Below are positions 47,850-61,807 of a stretch of DNA of 64,000 bases, in pieces. The stretch lies in assembly GCF_011492945.1 (NCBI RefSeq), contig NZ_CP045119.1:124001-188000 (forward strand). The letters are read 5' to 3'. This DNA comes from Rubrobacter tropicus (lineage in GTDB: Bacteria > Actinomycetota > Rubrobacteria > Rubrobacterales > Rubrobacteraceae). The notes beneath the pieces are model-generated. The model saw only the letters and a program-made list of their open reading frames with translations, was not told the origin of the DNA and searched no databases. Position numbers and translations under genes: made by a program. Each line of letters begins with the position of its first letter. The stretch's first letter is position 1.

Positions 47850-49817
47850 GTGGCGCTCGTTCGGATGGCGAAGGTCCGCATCCTCGGGCCGAAGCGGCGG
47901 CTAGAAGACGCGCTGGAAGAGCTGCACCGGCTCGAGCTCGTCCACCTCGGGGACGTCGAGGAAGAGGGCTACGCCGTGGAGCCGCTGCCTGCGGAGGCCG
48001 GCCGTTCGGCGCGGGCAGACGAGCTGCGTTTCCTGGCCGCCGAGCTCGAAGCCCTGCTCGACCTGCTCGGCCCGGACAGTTCCCACCGCGAGGCGCGCGC
48101 CGACCTGGTCCCCGGCGCCGTCGATCTCGGGGCCATTCGGGCGAGGCTCGATGGCGTGATCCCCGAGGTCGAGACGCTGCAGTCCCGGCTCGAAGCGCTG
48201 CGCGACGAGGAGGTGGTGCTGCCGCGCTACGTCGAGCCGCTGGAGCAGTTGTTGCCGCTCGTGCCCGAGCTGGCCGAGATGGACGAGGAGGACCTCGACC
48301 GTCTGCGGCTCGACACCGTCGCGCTCGTGCTCAACACGGACGATGAGTCCCTGATCCAGGCGCTGCGCGAGGAGTTGGCGGGTGAGATCGGGGCCCGCTT
48401 CGAGCTGGTACACAAGAAGATCGAAGCCGGCGTCATAGGCTGCGTGCTCGTCTTTACGCACGACGACTCACGCGCCGTCCATTCGTTGCTCGGCAAGGAG
48501 CACGTCCGGCACGTGGCCCTCCCCGAGGAGTACGATAAGCACTCGCTGGCCGCGACCGTCTCGATGATGCGCGGGCGCATGGGGGCGGTGCCGGGCGAGA
48601 TAGAGGCGGCCGAGAGACGGCTCGAAGCCGTTCTCAGGCCGCGGGAGGAAGAGTGGCGCCGCCAGCTCGCGGGCCTGCGGGCCGAGCTGGAACAGCTCGA
48701 AGCCGTGGGCCTCGCCGGCGGCACCGGCCGCGCCTTCGTCGTCGCCTGCTGGGCCCCGAAGAACGAGCTGGCGCGCCTGCGCACGGAGCTCGAAAAACGC
48801 GTCGGCGTCGCGGTCGTGGTCGAGGAGCTTACCGGCGACCGCCACGACGCCCGCGCCCCCGTCCTGATGAAGAACGCGAGGGTGGCCAAGCCGTTCGAGT
48901 TCTTGGTCCGGTTCATGGACCTTCCGAAGCCCGGCACGTTGGACCCCACGGGCCTCATGACGCTGTTCTTGCCCATTATCTTCGGCGCGATGGTCGCCGA
49001 TGTCGTCTACGGCCTGCTGCTCCTGGCGGTCGCGGTTATCGTCAAGCGCCGCCACAGGGAGCCCGGGGCCGTCCGCGACCTCTCCTCCGTGCTGCTCGTG
49101 GGTTCGGCGTGGTCGATAGTCTTCGGCTTCGTCTTCGGCGAGGCTTTGGGCAACCTGGGCAAGGACCTGCTCGGCCACGACTTCGCGTGGTGGTTCTACC
49201 GTCCGGACGGGCTGGTGCCGCTGCTCCTCTTCGCCATCGCCCTCGGCGCCACGCACGTGGTCCTCGGGCTGTTGCTCGGCATCTGGCAGGGCTTCCAGGA
49301 GCGCCACCGCGGTGAGGTCACGGAACGGTTCGGGACGCTGCTGGCGATCATGGGCGTCTTCGGCCTGGCCGGGCTCGCCGCCGGGATGCTACCGGGCGGG
49401 GCGGTAACGCCGGCGGTGGCCGCCATCGTCGTCGGGCTCGTGCTGATGATGGTCTCCCACGGCAGGATGGGGCTCCTGATGGGCCCGCTGGAGCTGATCG
49501 GGGCGATAGGCAATATCCTTTCGTACCTGCGTATTGCGGCCGTAGGCCTCGCGAGCGCTTATCTGGCGATAGTCGCCAACGAGTTCGCGACCGTGGGGCC
49601 GCTCTGGCTCGGGGTCATCATCGCGGCGTTCTTCCACGCGCTCAACCTGGCGCTCGCCGGGTTCAGCCCCATGATCCAGGCCATGCGCCTGCACTACGTC
49701 GAGTTCTTCTCCAAGTTCTACTCCGGCGGCGGCAAGGCTTTCCGGCCCTTCGGGTCGCGCGCCATCCCGCCCGAGACCACCGAGAAACCTCTGGATTACG
49801 GGACGGTGGCCCCATGA
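47850..49817 (+). CDS. ntpI: V/A-type ATPase membrane subunit I (a-subunit)
   Basis: A 655-residue protein. The N-terminal half (about 1-350) is cytoplasmic with long coiled coils linking to the stalks. The C-terminal half has about seven membrane segments: LMTLFLPIIFGAMVADVVYGLLLLAVAVIVKRR, LSSVLLVGSAWSIVFGFVFGEALGN, GNILSYLRIAAVGLASAYLAIVANEFA and AAFFHALNLALAGFSPMIQAMRLHYVEFFSKFYSGGGKAFRPF. The conserved arginine facing the c-ring is in SYLRIAAVGLAS. It forms the ion half-channels. GTG start. Confidence 0.96.
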   Translation: MALVRMAKVRILGPKRRLEDALEELHRLELVHLGDVEEEGYAVEPLPAEAGRSARADELRFLAAELEALLDLLGPDSSHREARADLVPGAVDLGAIRARLDGVIPEVETLQSRLEALRDEEVVLPRYVEPLEQLLPLVPELAEMDEEDLDRLRLDTVALVLNTDDESLIQALREELAGEIGARFELVHKKIEAGVIGCVLVFTHDDSRAVHSLLGKEHVRHVALPEEYDKHSLAATVSMMRGRMGAVPGEIEAAERRLEAVLRPREEEWRRQLAGLRAELEQLEAVGLAGGTGRAFVVACWAPKNELARLRTELEKRVGVAVVVEELTGDRHDARAPVLMKNARVAKPFEFLVRFMDLPKPGTLDPTGLMTLFLPIIFGAMVADVVYGLLLLAVAVIVKRRHREPGAVRDLSSVLLVGSAWSIVFGFVFGEALGNLGKDLLGHDFAWWFYRPDGLVPLLLFAIALGATHVVLGLLLGIWQGFQERHRGEVTERFGTLLAIMGVFGLAGLAAGMLPGGAVTPAVAAIVVGLVLMMVSHGRMGLLMGPLELIGAIGNILSYLRIAAVGLASAYLAIVANEFATVGPLWLGVIIAAFFHALNLALAGFSPMIQAMRLHYVEFFSKFYSGGGKAFRPFGSRAIPPETTEKPLDYGTVAP

Positions 49818-49894
49818 AATAAGGGTTCGTGGGCGGCGCGCCCGACGGCCCGCGCCGGGGAAGGGTAGTGGACACTCCAGGAGAGGAGAGCGTA

Positions 49895-50113
49895 ATGGAA
49901 CTAGGGTTGATCGCGATAGGCGCCGGGCTCGCCATCGGGCTTGCGGCGCTGGCCTCAGGTCTGGCACAGGCCCGCGTCGGGTCGGCGGCGATGGGCGCCA
50001 TCGCGGAGAAGCCGGAGCTTACCGGCCGGGCCATCCTGCTCATGGCCATCCCCGAGACGCTCGTCGTCCTCGGCTTCGCCGTGGCCGCCATGATAATCCT
50101 CCTACTCGGCTGA
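49895..50113 (+). CDS. ntpK: V/A-type ATPase proteolipid subunit K (c-ring)
   Basis: A 72-residue two-helix proteolipid: GLIAIGAGLAIGLAALASGLAQARVGSAAMGAIAEKPELTGRAILLMAIPETLVVLGFAVAAMIILLLG. The ion-binding glutamate lies in AIPETLV of helix 2. The single-hairpin size matches the Thermus-type c-subunit; no signal peptide. Whether H+ or Na+ is moved cannot be settled, since the AQARVG glutamine is common to both kinds. ATG start with a GGAGAGGAG ribosome site, 77 bases after subunit I. Confidence 0.95.
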   Translation: MELGLIAIGAGLAIGLAALASGLAQARVGSAAMGAIAEKPELTGRAILLMAIPETLVVLGFAVAAMIILLLG

Positions 50114-50126
50114 CGGAGGCCCGACG

Positions 50127-50726
50127 TTGCCGCTCAAAGACCTGCTGAACGCGATAGAGGCTGAGGCGGACGAAGAGAGGGCCCGCCTGCAGAGCGAGAG
50201 CCGGGCTGAGGCCGAGACCATCCTGGCCGGGGCCCGCGCCGACGCGGAGAGGGCGCGCGAGAGAGTCCTGCGCGCCCACGCCCCGGCTACCGCCGACGAG
50301 GCGAACCGCCGCGTCGCCCTGGCCCGTCTCGAAGCCTCCCGCCTCGAACGCGAAGTCCGCGAGGAGGCCTTCTCGCTGCTTATCGACGAGGCCCGGTCCA
50401 GGCTCGCCGCCGCCCGCGACGAGCCTGGATACCGCGACACGCTGCGCGACCTGATGACCGGGGCGCTCGCCGCCCTCCCCGATGCCTCGACCGCCCGCGT
50501 AAACCCGCTCGACGAAACGCTCGCCGTCGAGCTGGCGCGGGAGGTCGGGGCCAACGTTTCCGTCGCGCCGGACCCCGACGTAGGCGGCGGAGTCGTGCTC
50601 CGGAGCGCGGGCGGGCGCGTGGTCAGGAACACCTTCGAGGAGCGGCTCGCGACCGCCGCGCCGCAGCTACGGCCCTGGTACGGACAGAGGTTGCGGGCCA
50701 TCGAGAGCTCCGCGGTGGGGCTTTGA
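50127..50726 (+). CDS. ntpE: V/A-type ATPase peripheral-stalk subunit E
   Basis: A 199-residue stator subunit. The N-terminal helix (LLNAIEAEADEERARLQSESRAEAETILAGARADAERARERVL) is coiled coil. The C-terminal alpha-beta head (FSLLIDEARSRLAAARDEPGYRDTLRDLMTGALAALP...PDVGGGVVLRSAGGRVVRNTFEERLA) is typical of subunit E. TTG start with a GGAGG ribosome site. It overlaps subunit C by four bases. Confidence 0.92.
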   Translation: MPLKDLLNAIEAEADEERARLQSESRAEAETILAGARADAERARERVLRAHAPATADEANRRVALARLEASRLEREVREEAFSLLIDEARSRLAAARDEPGYRDTLRDLMTGALAALPDASTARVNPLDETLAVELAREVGANVSVAPDPDVGGGVVLRSAGGRVVRNTFEERLATAAPQLRPWYGQRLRAIESSAVGL

Positions 50727-51832
50727 AGCTTCTCACGCGGCGGGCCGACTTCGGGTACGGCAACGCGCGGTTGCGGGCGCGCAGGGCGGACCTGCTCGGC
50801 CGGGCCGGGTACGAGGCCCTGATCGGCAAGGACGTGGACGCCATACTCGGCGCCCTCTCCGAGACGCCCTACGGCCCCGAGGTAGAGGCGGCCCTCACCC
50901 GCCACCACGGCGCCCACAGGTTGCGCGAGGCCGTGCGCCACCACCTCGCCCGCGTCCTGGAGGAGATGCGATCCTTCTACAAGGATCGCGCCGGTGACCT
51001 CCTGGACGTCCTGCTCTCGCGCTGGGACCTCCACAACACCGTAACCCTGTTGCGCGGCGAGGCCGTCGCCCCGCACACCGAAGACGCCCTGCTCCACGTC
51101 TACCCGATGGGCGCGCTGGGCGACGCCCTCGCGCGCGAGGTTGCCCGCCAGAACGAGTTTGCCGCCGCCGTGCAGCTCCTGGTGCGCTGGAAGCTCCCCG
51201 ACCCCGAGACGGCCCGCGGCCTCGGCGAGGCGTGGCCCGACTACGAACGCACCGAAGACTTCCCCGCCTTGGAGCACGCCGTGACCGCCAACTGGACAGC
51301 CCGAACCGATGGCATCCTGACGACCACCGGGAACGACGGCGCCCCCCTGCGGCGCTTCTTCGGGCGCGAGACCGACGAGAAAAACCTGCTCGTGGCCCTG
51401 CGCCTGCGCGAGGCGCTGCGGCGCGGCGAGACGGACGGCCTGCCCGTCCTCGAAGGTTATGGTGTCTACTTGCCCGGAGGGTCCACAAAAATAGCCCGCT
51501 TCGACGACGCCATCCGGCTCCCCGACGCGGGCAACGCCGCCACCGCGCTCGCCGCCGGCCACGAGGAGTGGCGCCGGCCGCTGGAGCGCTGGGCGGACTC
51601 AGGCGATCTGGCCGGGCTCCAATACGAGCTGGAGGCCCGCCGCGTCCGGGACGCGGCGGGCCTCTTCGCCACCGGAGACCCGCTCGGGGTGGACATACCC
51701 ATCGCCTACGCCGTCGCCAAGGAGACCGAGGCGAGGAACCTGCGCCTCATCGGCGAGGGGGCCGCCCGCGGCCTCGACCCCGCGCGGGTCAGGGCGCGCC
51801 TCGTGCTCTTCGACGAAGGGGGCGTGCCGTGA
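50723..51832 (+). CDS. ntpC: V/A-type ATPase subunit C (d-subunit)
   Basis: A 369-residue all-helical funnel subunit that couples the central shaft to the c-ring. Family features are DFGYGNARLRARRADLLGRAGYEALIGKDVDAILGALSETPYGPEVEAAL, DLLDVLLSRWDLHNTVTLLRGEAV and the end PIAYAVAKETEARNLRLIGEGAARGLDPARVRARL. TTG start overlapping subunit E; its TGA overlaps the subunit F GTG. Confidence 0.94.
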   Translation: MKLLTRRADFGYGNARLRARRADLLGRAGYEALIGKDVDAILGALSETPYGPEVEAALTRHHGAHRLREAVRHHLARVLEEMRSFYKDRAGDLLDVLLSRWDLHNTVTLLRGEAVAPHTEDALLHVYPMGALGDALAREVARQNEFAAAVQLLVRWKLPDPETARGLGEAWPDYERTEDFPALEHAVTANWTARTDGILTTTGNDGAPLRRFFGRETDEKNLLVALRLREALRRGETDGLPVLEGYGVYLPGGSTKIARFDDAIRLPDAGNAATALAAGHEEWRRPLERWADSGDLAGLQYELEARRVRDAAGLFATGDPLGVDIPIAYAVAKETEARNLRLIGEGAARGLDPARVRARLVLFDEGGVP

Positions 51833-52170
51833 GCCGGCTGGTCGTGCTGACCACCCCGGACCTCGCTCCCGGGTACCGGCTCGCCGGAGCCACCACCGTT
51901 CCGGTCGCCTCCAAAGAGGAATCGGCCTCGGAATTGCTCTCGCTCGTGGACGGGCGGGGGAGCGGGGGTGATAGCCGTACACGAGCCGTTCCATTCGGCC
52001 CTAGACAAGGAGTTGCGGCGCCGCTTCGACGCGACCACCGAGCCTTTGGTGGTCGCGTTGCCGGCCGGCGAGCCGGGTGAGGGCGACGGGGGGCGGCGGG
52101 AGCGGTTGATGAAGATGCTCTGGCAGGCGGTTGGGTACGAGATCACGTTCGACGCCGAGGGAGGCAAAGA

Positions 52171-52174
<4 letters not shown>
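51829..52174 (+). CDS. ntpF: V/A-type ATPase subunit F, split by an apparent +1 frameshift
   Basis: Subunit F, the small stalk-tip regulator of about 114 residues, is present in two frames. SRLVVLTTPDLAPGYRLAGATTVPVASKEESASELLSLVDGRG comes from the first frame. VIAVHEPFHSALDKELRRRF...RERLMKMLWQAVGYEITFD comes from the next. Removing one G from the GGGGG run at 51964-51968 restores one continuous protein ending in the family's GYEI motif. Both overlaps with subunits C and A are normal. An assembly or base-calling error is the simplest cause. Confidence 0.85.
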
Positions 52175-53960
<1,786 letters not shown>

Positions 53961-53964
<4 letters not shown>

Positions 53965-55415
53965 CGGAAAAGACGGAACAGAACGGCGGGGCCGTCGGCC
54001 TCGACCGGCTCTTCGCCGTCGAGCACCGGACCGTGAGCTACGTTTCGGGCCCGCTGCTCGTGGCGGAGGGCGCCTCTAACGTCGGATACGACGAGGTAGT
54101 GGACGTGGTGACCCCGGCCGGCGAGGAGCGCCGGGGGCAGGTCCTCGAAGTCGAGGGCGACCGGATGGTCGTGCAGGTCCTCGGCGGGACGCGGGGCCTC
54201 GACCGGCCCGGCACCAACGTAAGGACGCGCGGCGAGGTCGCCCGGATGGCCGTCGGCCCCGACCTCGTGGGGCGCATCCTCGACGGGTCCGGCACCCCCA
54301 TAGACGACGGTCCCCCGTTGCAGCCGGCGGCGTACCACCCCGTAGGCGGCGAGCCCCTCAACCCGTTCGCCAGGGCTCACCCTTCCGACTTTATCGAGAC
54401 GGGTATCTCCGCCATAGACGGGCTCAACACGCTCGTGCGGGGGCAGAAGTTGCCGATCTTCTCCGGCTTCGGGCTCCCGGCCATGGAGCTCGCAGCCCAG
54501 ATCGCCGAGGGCGCCAGGGTCCCGGGGTCCTCTGGCGACGCCCCCGACGAGTTCGTCGTCGTCTTCGCGGCCATAGGCGTTACGCAGCGGGAGGCCGCGT
54601 TCTTCCGCAAGCGGTTCGCCGGGAGCGCCGCGCTCGAGCGCTCCGTGCTCTTTATCAACCAGGCCGACGACCCTACGATCGAGCGGCTGTTGACGCCGCG
54701 CGCCGCGCTAACCGCGGCCGAGTACCTGGCGTGGGAGGAGGGGCGTCACGTGCTCGTGATCCTCGCGGACATCACCAACTACTGCGAGGCCCTGCGCGAG
54801 GTCTCGGCGGCCCGCGGGGAGATACCGGGCAGGCGCGGATACCCCGGCTACATGTACACCGATCTCGCCTCGCTCTTCGAGCGGGCCGGACGCGTACACG
54901 GCAAGGAGGGGTCGGTGACACAGATCATGATCCTCTCGATGCCGGACGACGACATAACCCACCCCATCCCGGACCTCACGGGCTACATAACGGAGGGCCA
55001 GATCGTGCTCTCCCGTGACCTGGACCGCCGCAACGTCTACCCCCCGATAGACGTGCTCCCCTCCCTCTCGCGCCTGATGAACGCCGGTATCGGCGACGGC
55101 AAGACCCGCTACGACCACAGGCAGGTGGCGGACCAGCTCTACGCCGCCTTCGCCCGCGGCAAGGAGCTCCGACGCCTCGTCTCCATCGTCGGGGAGCAGG
55201 CGCTCTCTGAGGAGGACCGCCGCTACCTGGCCTTCGCCGACGACTTCGAGAACGAGTTCGTGGGCCAGGGCTCCGCCAGCCGCGCCATCGAGGAGACTCT
55301 AGAGACCGCCTGGCGCCTGCTCGACCGCTTTCCGCCGGCGGAGCTCAAGCGCATAAAGCGCGAGACCCTGGAGCGGCGCGGCATGGCCGGGTCCGCGGGG
55401 ACGCCGGAGGTGTAA
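53961..55415 (+). CDS. ntpB: V/A-type ATPase non-catalytic subunit B
   Basis: A 484-residue regulatory subunit [29 protein letters not shown] starts the N-terminal barrel. [40 protein letters not shown] replaces Walker A, as expected for [46 protein letters not shown] and the helical C-terminus follow. TTG start overlapping the subunit A stop. Last recognisable V-ATPase gene. Confidence 0.97.
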
Positions 55416-55420
55416 CGGGC

Positions 55421-55867
55421 GTGGCCGTCGGGGAGGCGCGCGGTCGTAGGTCGGGGTGGGGCGGCCAACGGCCGACGGTGAACGAAACCCGCGGGGGACA
55501 GCCAGCCACCGGCTCGGGGCGGGATCCCCCCGACGCATTGCGCGTCTTGATCTCCTTCACCCCGGAGTACGCGGCCTACGGCGAGGCCTTCTTCCTGGGA
55601 CTCCTCGGCTCCCGGCCGAAGGCGCATACGCGCCTCGTTCCCTTCCGGGAGGCCGGGGAGGCCGTCGAGCGCTTTCAGCCCCACCTCGTCATCTCCGACG
55701 GGGCCGTCGCGGCGCCGGGGGCGGCGAAGGCGAGGATAGCCTCGGAGCCCACAGAGCCTTCGACCATGCGTCTGGGGGGCGTGGTCCGCACGGTCGTAAA
55801 CCCGTCGGTCGAGGACCTGCTGGCTTTCGTCGAGGAGGTGGCGGAATTCGTGGGAAAGGGCCGGTAG
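55421..55867 (+). CDS. Uncharacterised protein at the V-ATPase operon tail
   Basis: A 148-residue protein I do not recognise. The first 38 residues are glycine/arginine-rich and disordered. The rest has an alternating alpha-beta pattern: LRVLISFTPEYAAYGEAFFLGLL, FQPHLVISDG, VVRTVVNPSVEDLLAFVEEVAEFVG. This resembles a degenerate receiver-like (Rossmann) domain, with HLVISDG at the position of the phospho-acceptor strand. GTG start five bases after ntpB, so it is probably co-transcribed. Confidence 0.6.
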   Translation: MAVGEARGRRSGWGGQRPTVNETRGGQPATGSGRDPPDALRVLISFTPEYAAYGEAFFLGLLGSRPKAHTRLVPFREAGEAVERFQPHLVISDGAVAAPGAAKARIASEPTEPSTMRLGGVVRTVVNPSVEDLLAFVEEVAEFVGKGR

Positions 55868-55889
55868 CCGGCGGAACAGGAGAGGAGGA

Positions 55890-56195
55890 GTGGTGTACGC
55901 GAGGATCAGCACCTTCGGGGGACCGTCGGAGCAGACGGCCGAGGGGATAAGGGTGGCCCGCCGGCAGTTCTTGCCGGCCGCCAGGTTGCAGGAGGGCTTC
56001 CGGGGCATGTACCTGATGTTTGACGCGGCAAACGGGCGTTCGCTCGCCATGACCTTGTGGGAGACGGAGGAGGACATGGCTCGCAGCGAGGAGGCCGTGC
56101 GCCGGGCGCGGGCCGAGAGCGCCGAAGCCTCGGGCGAGACGGTGGTCTCCGTAGAGCGCTACGAGGTCGCCTTCGGGGAGCTCGTCGACTCTTGA
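55890..56195 (+). CDS. Small ABM-like dimeric alpha-beta barrel protein
   Basis: A 101-residue protein: ARISTFGGPSEQTAEGIRVARRQFLPAARLQEGFRGMYLMFDAANGRSLAMTLWETEEDMARSEEAVRRARAESAEASG. The GFRGMYLM, ALTLWET-like strand and following helix match small monooxygenase-like or stress-responsive barrel proteins found in actinobacteria. Function unknown. GTG start with an AGGAGAGGAGG ribosome site. It overlaps the next gene by four bases. Confidence 0.72.
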   Translation: MVYARISTFGGPSEQTAEGIRVARRQFLPAARLQEGFRGMYLMFDAANGRSLAMTLWETEEDMARSEEAVRRARAESAEASGETVVSVERYEVAFGELVDS

Positions 56196-56812
56196 CGGCC
56201 AGGCTCTACGCGCGGACGGCCGGACCGCTCCTCGTGCTGCTCGGGATCGCGGGAATCTTCTCCGGCGGGTTCCCCCTGTTCGGGGTGCTCAACGTGGACC
56301 CCTTCGAGAACCTTCTGCACCTCGCCTCGGGCTTCGTGCTCCTCTACGCCGGCTTCTTTCCCCGGGGCGGACGCCTGGCCGGCGTCGTGAGCCTGGTGGC
56401 GGGGGCCCTCTACGCCTTCGTCGGGGTCGCTGGCATCGTCGTGCCGAACCTTTTCGGGCTCACGCCGGGGGGCTTGGGACTCGCGGACGATCTGGTCCAC
56501 CTCTCTTTGGGCGTCTTCGGGATCGCCTCTGCCGACCTCGACCGCCGCGACGCGCCCCCGACCGGGGGCGCCGGCAGAAGAACCGTGGGATACGCGGCCG
56601 GAGCGTGCCTGCTGGGGGGCCCGGTCCTGGCCCTCCTCACCGGCGGTGGGGGGGGCGGGGTGCTCGTCTTCTGCGTGGGTCTTATCCTCGTCGGCGTGCG
56701 GACCTTGATGGGTGGTGGGGACCGGACGGTGGGCTGGGTAATGGTCTTCGTCGGCGCCCTGGCGGCCGTGGCCGACCTGACGAGGTTGCTGCTCGGCGTC
56801 GGCGCGGGGTAG
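56192..56812 (+). CDS. DUF4383-like membrane protein
   Basis: A 206-residue membrane protein with about seven hydrophobic segments. The first half repeats the DUF4383 pattern (LLGIAGIFSGGFPLFGVLNVDPFENLLHLASGFVLLYAGFF; GVAGIVVPNLFGL...LADDLVHLSLGVFGIAS). The second half adds three further segments. It is distantly related to the protein at 10064-10459. TTG start overlapping the preceding stop. Possibly the end of the V-ATPase transcript. Function unknown. Confidence 0.65.
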   Translation: MTARLYARTAGPLLVLLGIAGIFSGGFPLFGVLNVDPFENLLHLASGFVLLYAGFFPRGGRLAGVVSLVAGALYAFVGVAGIVVPNLFGLTPGGLGLADDLVHLSLGVFGIASADLDRRDAPPTGGAGRRTVGYAAGACLLGGPVLALLTGGGGGGVLVFCVGLILVGVRTLMGGGDRTVGWVMVFVGALAAVADLTRLLLGVGAG

Positions 56813-57211
56813 CCGGGATTACAGCGGTTTGCGTAAGGACCGGCCCTCGCCGGCCGCGAGGCACCGAGGTCTCCAGGGGCGCGCCACGAAACCCCATGCA
56901 AGCCCCGATCCTCCACCCCTGACAGAGCGAAGTTCACAAGGATCGATCCACCCCACCCCGCGATCCCGGGGTGACGACCACGGTACGCCCGAAAAGTCCT
57001 TGCTGATGCCCGAAACCCGATACCCGTAGCCAGGCTAGCGGAAGGGTCGATCCTTGCGCTAGCCGCTGTCAGAACCTGAGGACCCGAAAGCCTTTTCGCG
57101 GTGGGCTCGACACTTCCGCGAACCGCTCTGGGCCCGTTACGCCGGGGTTCGTACGACCCGCGCTGGCGTCGCGCCCTTTACGGGGCCGCACTGCGCGTCC
57201 TTACCGGTCCC
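56813..57211. other. Non-coding stretch with a hairpin
   Basis: About 400 bases between convergent genes with no convincing open frame. A stable hairpin is present: GGCTAGCG (57033-57040) with CGCTAGCC (57057-57064), and AAGG/CCTT pairing inside it. It may end one of the two transcripts. A short direct repeat, CCCTTACCGGTC/CCTTACCGGTC, occurs near 57200-57222, just inside the yqhA-like 3' end. Confidence 0.5.
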
Positions 57212-57787
57212 TTACCGGTCTCCGCCCTTGCCGGACCCGGCGGTTGGCAAGCGTCTGGTGGTCAGGTAGATGGCGGCGCTCACGAAGAGGATGCCGAGGC
57301 CGAGGTAGAGGAGATCGAGGGCGGTCTCGTAGGGGATGCGCAGCGCGCGCTGGAAGAACTCTATAAGGAGGACCAGCAGGATCAGGCGCGCCACCCGCTC
57401 CTTGAGGTCGTCGAGGTCGTGTACCTGGAGCAGGCGCGGGGATGCCTCGGAGAAACGGGCCACGTCTATCCGGTTCACGAAAAGCTCGTAGAGACCCAAG
57501 GAGACGATGATCAGGATGGCCGAGATAAGGAACCCGTCGAGCACCTTGACGATGGCCGTGATCACGTCCGCGCGCAAGTCGTTGCGCCCCGCCGCGCCCA
57601 CCCCGAGGTCGCCGTAGTCCAGGACGAGGCCGAAAAAGTACACGAGGTCCACGAGCGCCAGGTAGAACGTCCCGAGCGCGAGCAGCACGCCGGCCACGAC
57701 GGCGACGAGCATCAGGAGCCTGCTGTCCCACAGCACCCGCTCGAAGAAGCGCTCAAGCAAACCGGGCCGACGTTCCACCCCGCGCAC
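57212..57787 (-). CDS. YqhA/UPF0114 family membrane protein
   Basis: A 191-residue membrane protein with about four segments. Recognised by FERVLWDSRLLMLVAVVAGVLLALGTFYLALVDLVYFF, VLDGFLISAILIIVSLGLYELFVNRID, and DDLKERVARLILLVLLIEFFQRAL. This is the UPF0114/YqhA family, whose role is not established. GTG/ATG context supports the start at 57787. Divergent from terC. Confidence 0.88.
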   Translation of the reverse strand: MRGVERRPGLLERFFERVLWDSRLLMLVAVVAGVLLALGTFYLALVDLVYFFGLVLDYGDLGVGAAGRNDLRADVITAIVKVLDGFLISAILIIVSLGLYELFVNRIDVARFSEASPRLLQVHDLDDLKERVARLILLVLLIEFFQRALRIPYETALDLLYLGLGILFVSAAIYLTTRRLPTAGSGKGGDR

Positions 57788-57863
57788 TCTACCGGGCGCC
57801 TTGCGTCCCCGCCACCCGGGTCGTGTAACATCAGGCGAGTCCGAACAGGAATAAGGAGACCAC

Positions 57864-58796
57864 TTGACGACGTTCCCGCTCTGGGCCTGGGCCGGTTTTC
57901 TGGTCCTCTTGGCGCTGTTGCTCGTGCTCGACCTCGCCGTGCTAGCGCGGGGGGCGAGGGTGATCTCTTTCAGGCGCGCGGCGGGCCTGAGCGCGTTCTG
58001 GATCGGGGTCGCCGCCGTCTTCGGCCTCGTACTCCTCGTCGTGGCCGGCCCCGAACGCGGCGGCGAGTACTTCGCCGGCTATCTCGTCGAGAAGAGCCTC
58101 TCGGTCGATAACGTCTTCGTCTTCGCCCTGATCTTCACCTACTTCGCCGTCCCGGACGAGTACCAGTACAGGGTTCTGTTCTGGGGGGTCGTGGGGGCGC
58201 TAATCCTGCGCGGCGTCTTCGTCCTGATCGGGGCGGAGCTCTTGAACCGCTACGAGTGGATGGTCTTCGTCTTCGGGGCGTTCCTGATCTACACCGGCAT
58301 CAGGATGGCCTTCCACCGCGACTCGGAAGTCCACCCCGAACGCAACCCCGTCCTCCGCATCGTCCGCCGCCTCGTCCCCATGACCAAGGACTTCCACGGC
58401 CCGAACTTCTTTACCCGCCACTCGGGCAAGATCGTGGCGACCCCCCTCTTCGCGGTCATCATCGTCGTCGGCACCACGGACGTCGTCTTCGCCGTCGACT
58501 CCATACCGGCGATCTTCGCCATCACCTCAAGCGCTTTTATCGTGTGGACGGCGAACGCCTTCGCCGTGCTCGGCCTGCGCCCGCTCTACTTCATGCTCGC
58601 CGGCATGATGGACCGCTTCGTCTACCTCCAGACCGGGCTCGCCGTCATCCTCGTCTTTGTCGGCGCCAAGTTCATCTACTCCTACTTTTTCGGGAAGCTG
58701 CCTATCTGGATCTCCCTCCCCTTTATCGCGACGGTCGTCGCCGTCTCCATCGGGGCCTCCCTCTACAAGACCCGCGGCGCGATCTCCAACCCCTGA
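57864..58796 (+). CDS. TerC-family membrane protein
   Basis: A 310-residue TerC protein with about nine membrane segments. Hallmarks are EYFAGYLVEKSLSVDNVFVFALIFTYFAVP, YRVLFWGVVGALILRGVFVLIG, VVGTTDVVFAVDSIPAIFAIT and FAVLGLRPLYFMLAGMMDRFVYLQTGLAVILVFVG, including the membrane aspartates. TerC/Alx proteins export manganese or assist metal loading. TTG start with an AAGGAG ribosome site. A possible promoter (TTGCGT at 57801, TAACAT at 57826) precedes it. Confidence 0.92.
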   Translation: MTTFPLWAWAGFLVLLALLLVLDLAVLARGARVISFRRAAGLSAFWIGVAAVFGLVLLVVAGPERGGEYFAGYLVEKSLSVDNVFVFALIFTYFAVPDEYQYRVLFWGVVGALILRGVFVLIGAELLNRYEWMVFVFGAFLIYTGIRMAFHRDSEVHPERNPVLRIVRRLVPMTKDFHGPNFFTRHSGKIVATPLFAVIIVVGTTDVVFAVDSIPAIFAITSSAFIVWTANAFAVLGLRPLYFMLAGMMDRFVYLQTGLAVILVFVGAKFIYSYFFGKLPIWISLPFIATVVAVSIGASLYKTRGAISNP

Positions 58797-58803
58797 CCGC
58801 CGC

Positions 58804-58885
58804 AAAATAGCCAACTTTCGCCGGGTTTTTGGTCGAACATGGTCAGGACGTATGCCCGGGCGCGCAGGATACTTCTCTACGTGAG
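58804..58885. promoter_or_regulatory. Shared upstream element B (before the P-type ATPase)
   Basis: Partner of element A at 46734-46815: the same 82-base length with no gaps. It shares AAAATAGCCAACTTTCGCCG (one change), TGG-x-CGA, TGGTCA-x-G-x-CGT and CGTGAG. It lies 100 bases before the P-type ATPase start, right after terC. Confidence 0.65.
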
Positions 58886-58984
58886 ACGAGACCCGGCGCC
58901 CCGGCCTACCCACCTCCCCTTCGAGGGGCGCCGGGCCTCGCTCTATCGAGAAACCCACGACGGCCACGACGGAGGACGTATCTC

Positions 58985-61750
<2,766 letters not shown>

Positions 61751-61807
61751 TCATATGCTAGTCAGATAGAACGCCCGGACGAGCCTCTCGCGGGGAAAGG
61801 AAGGACG

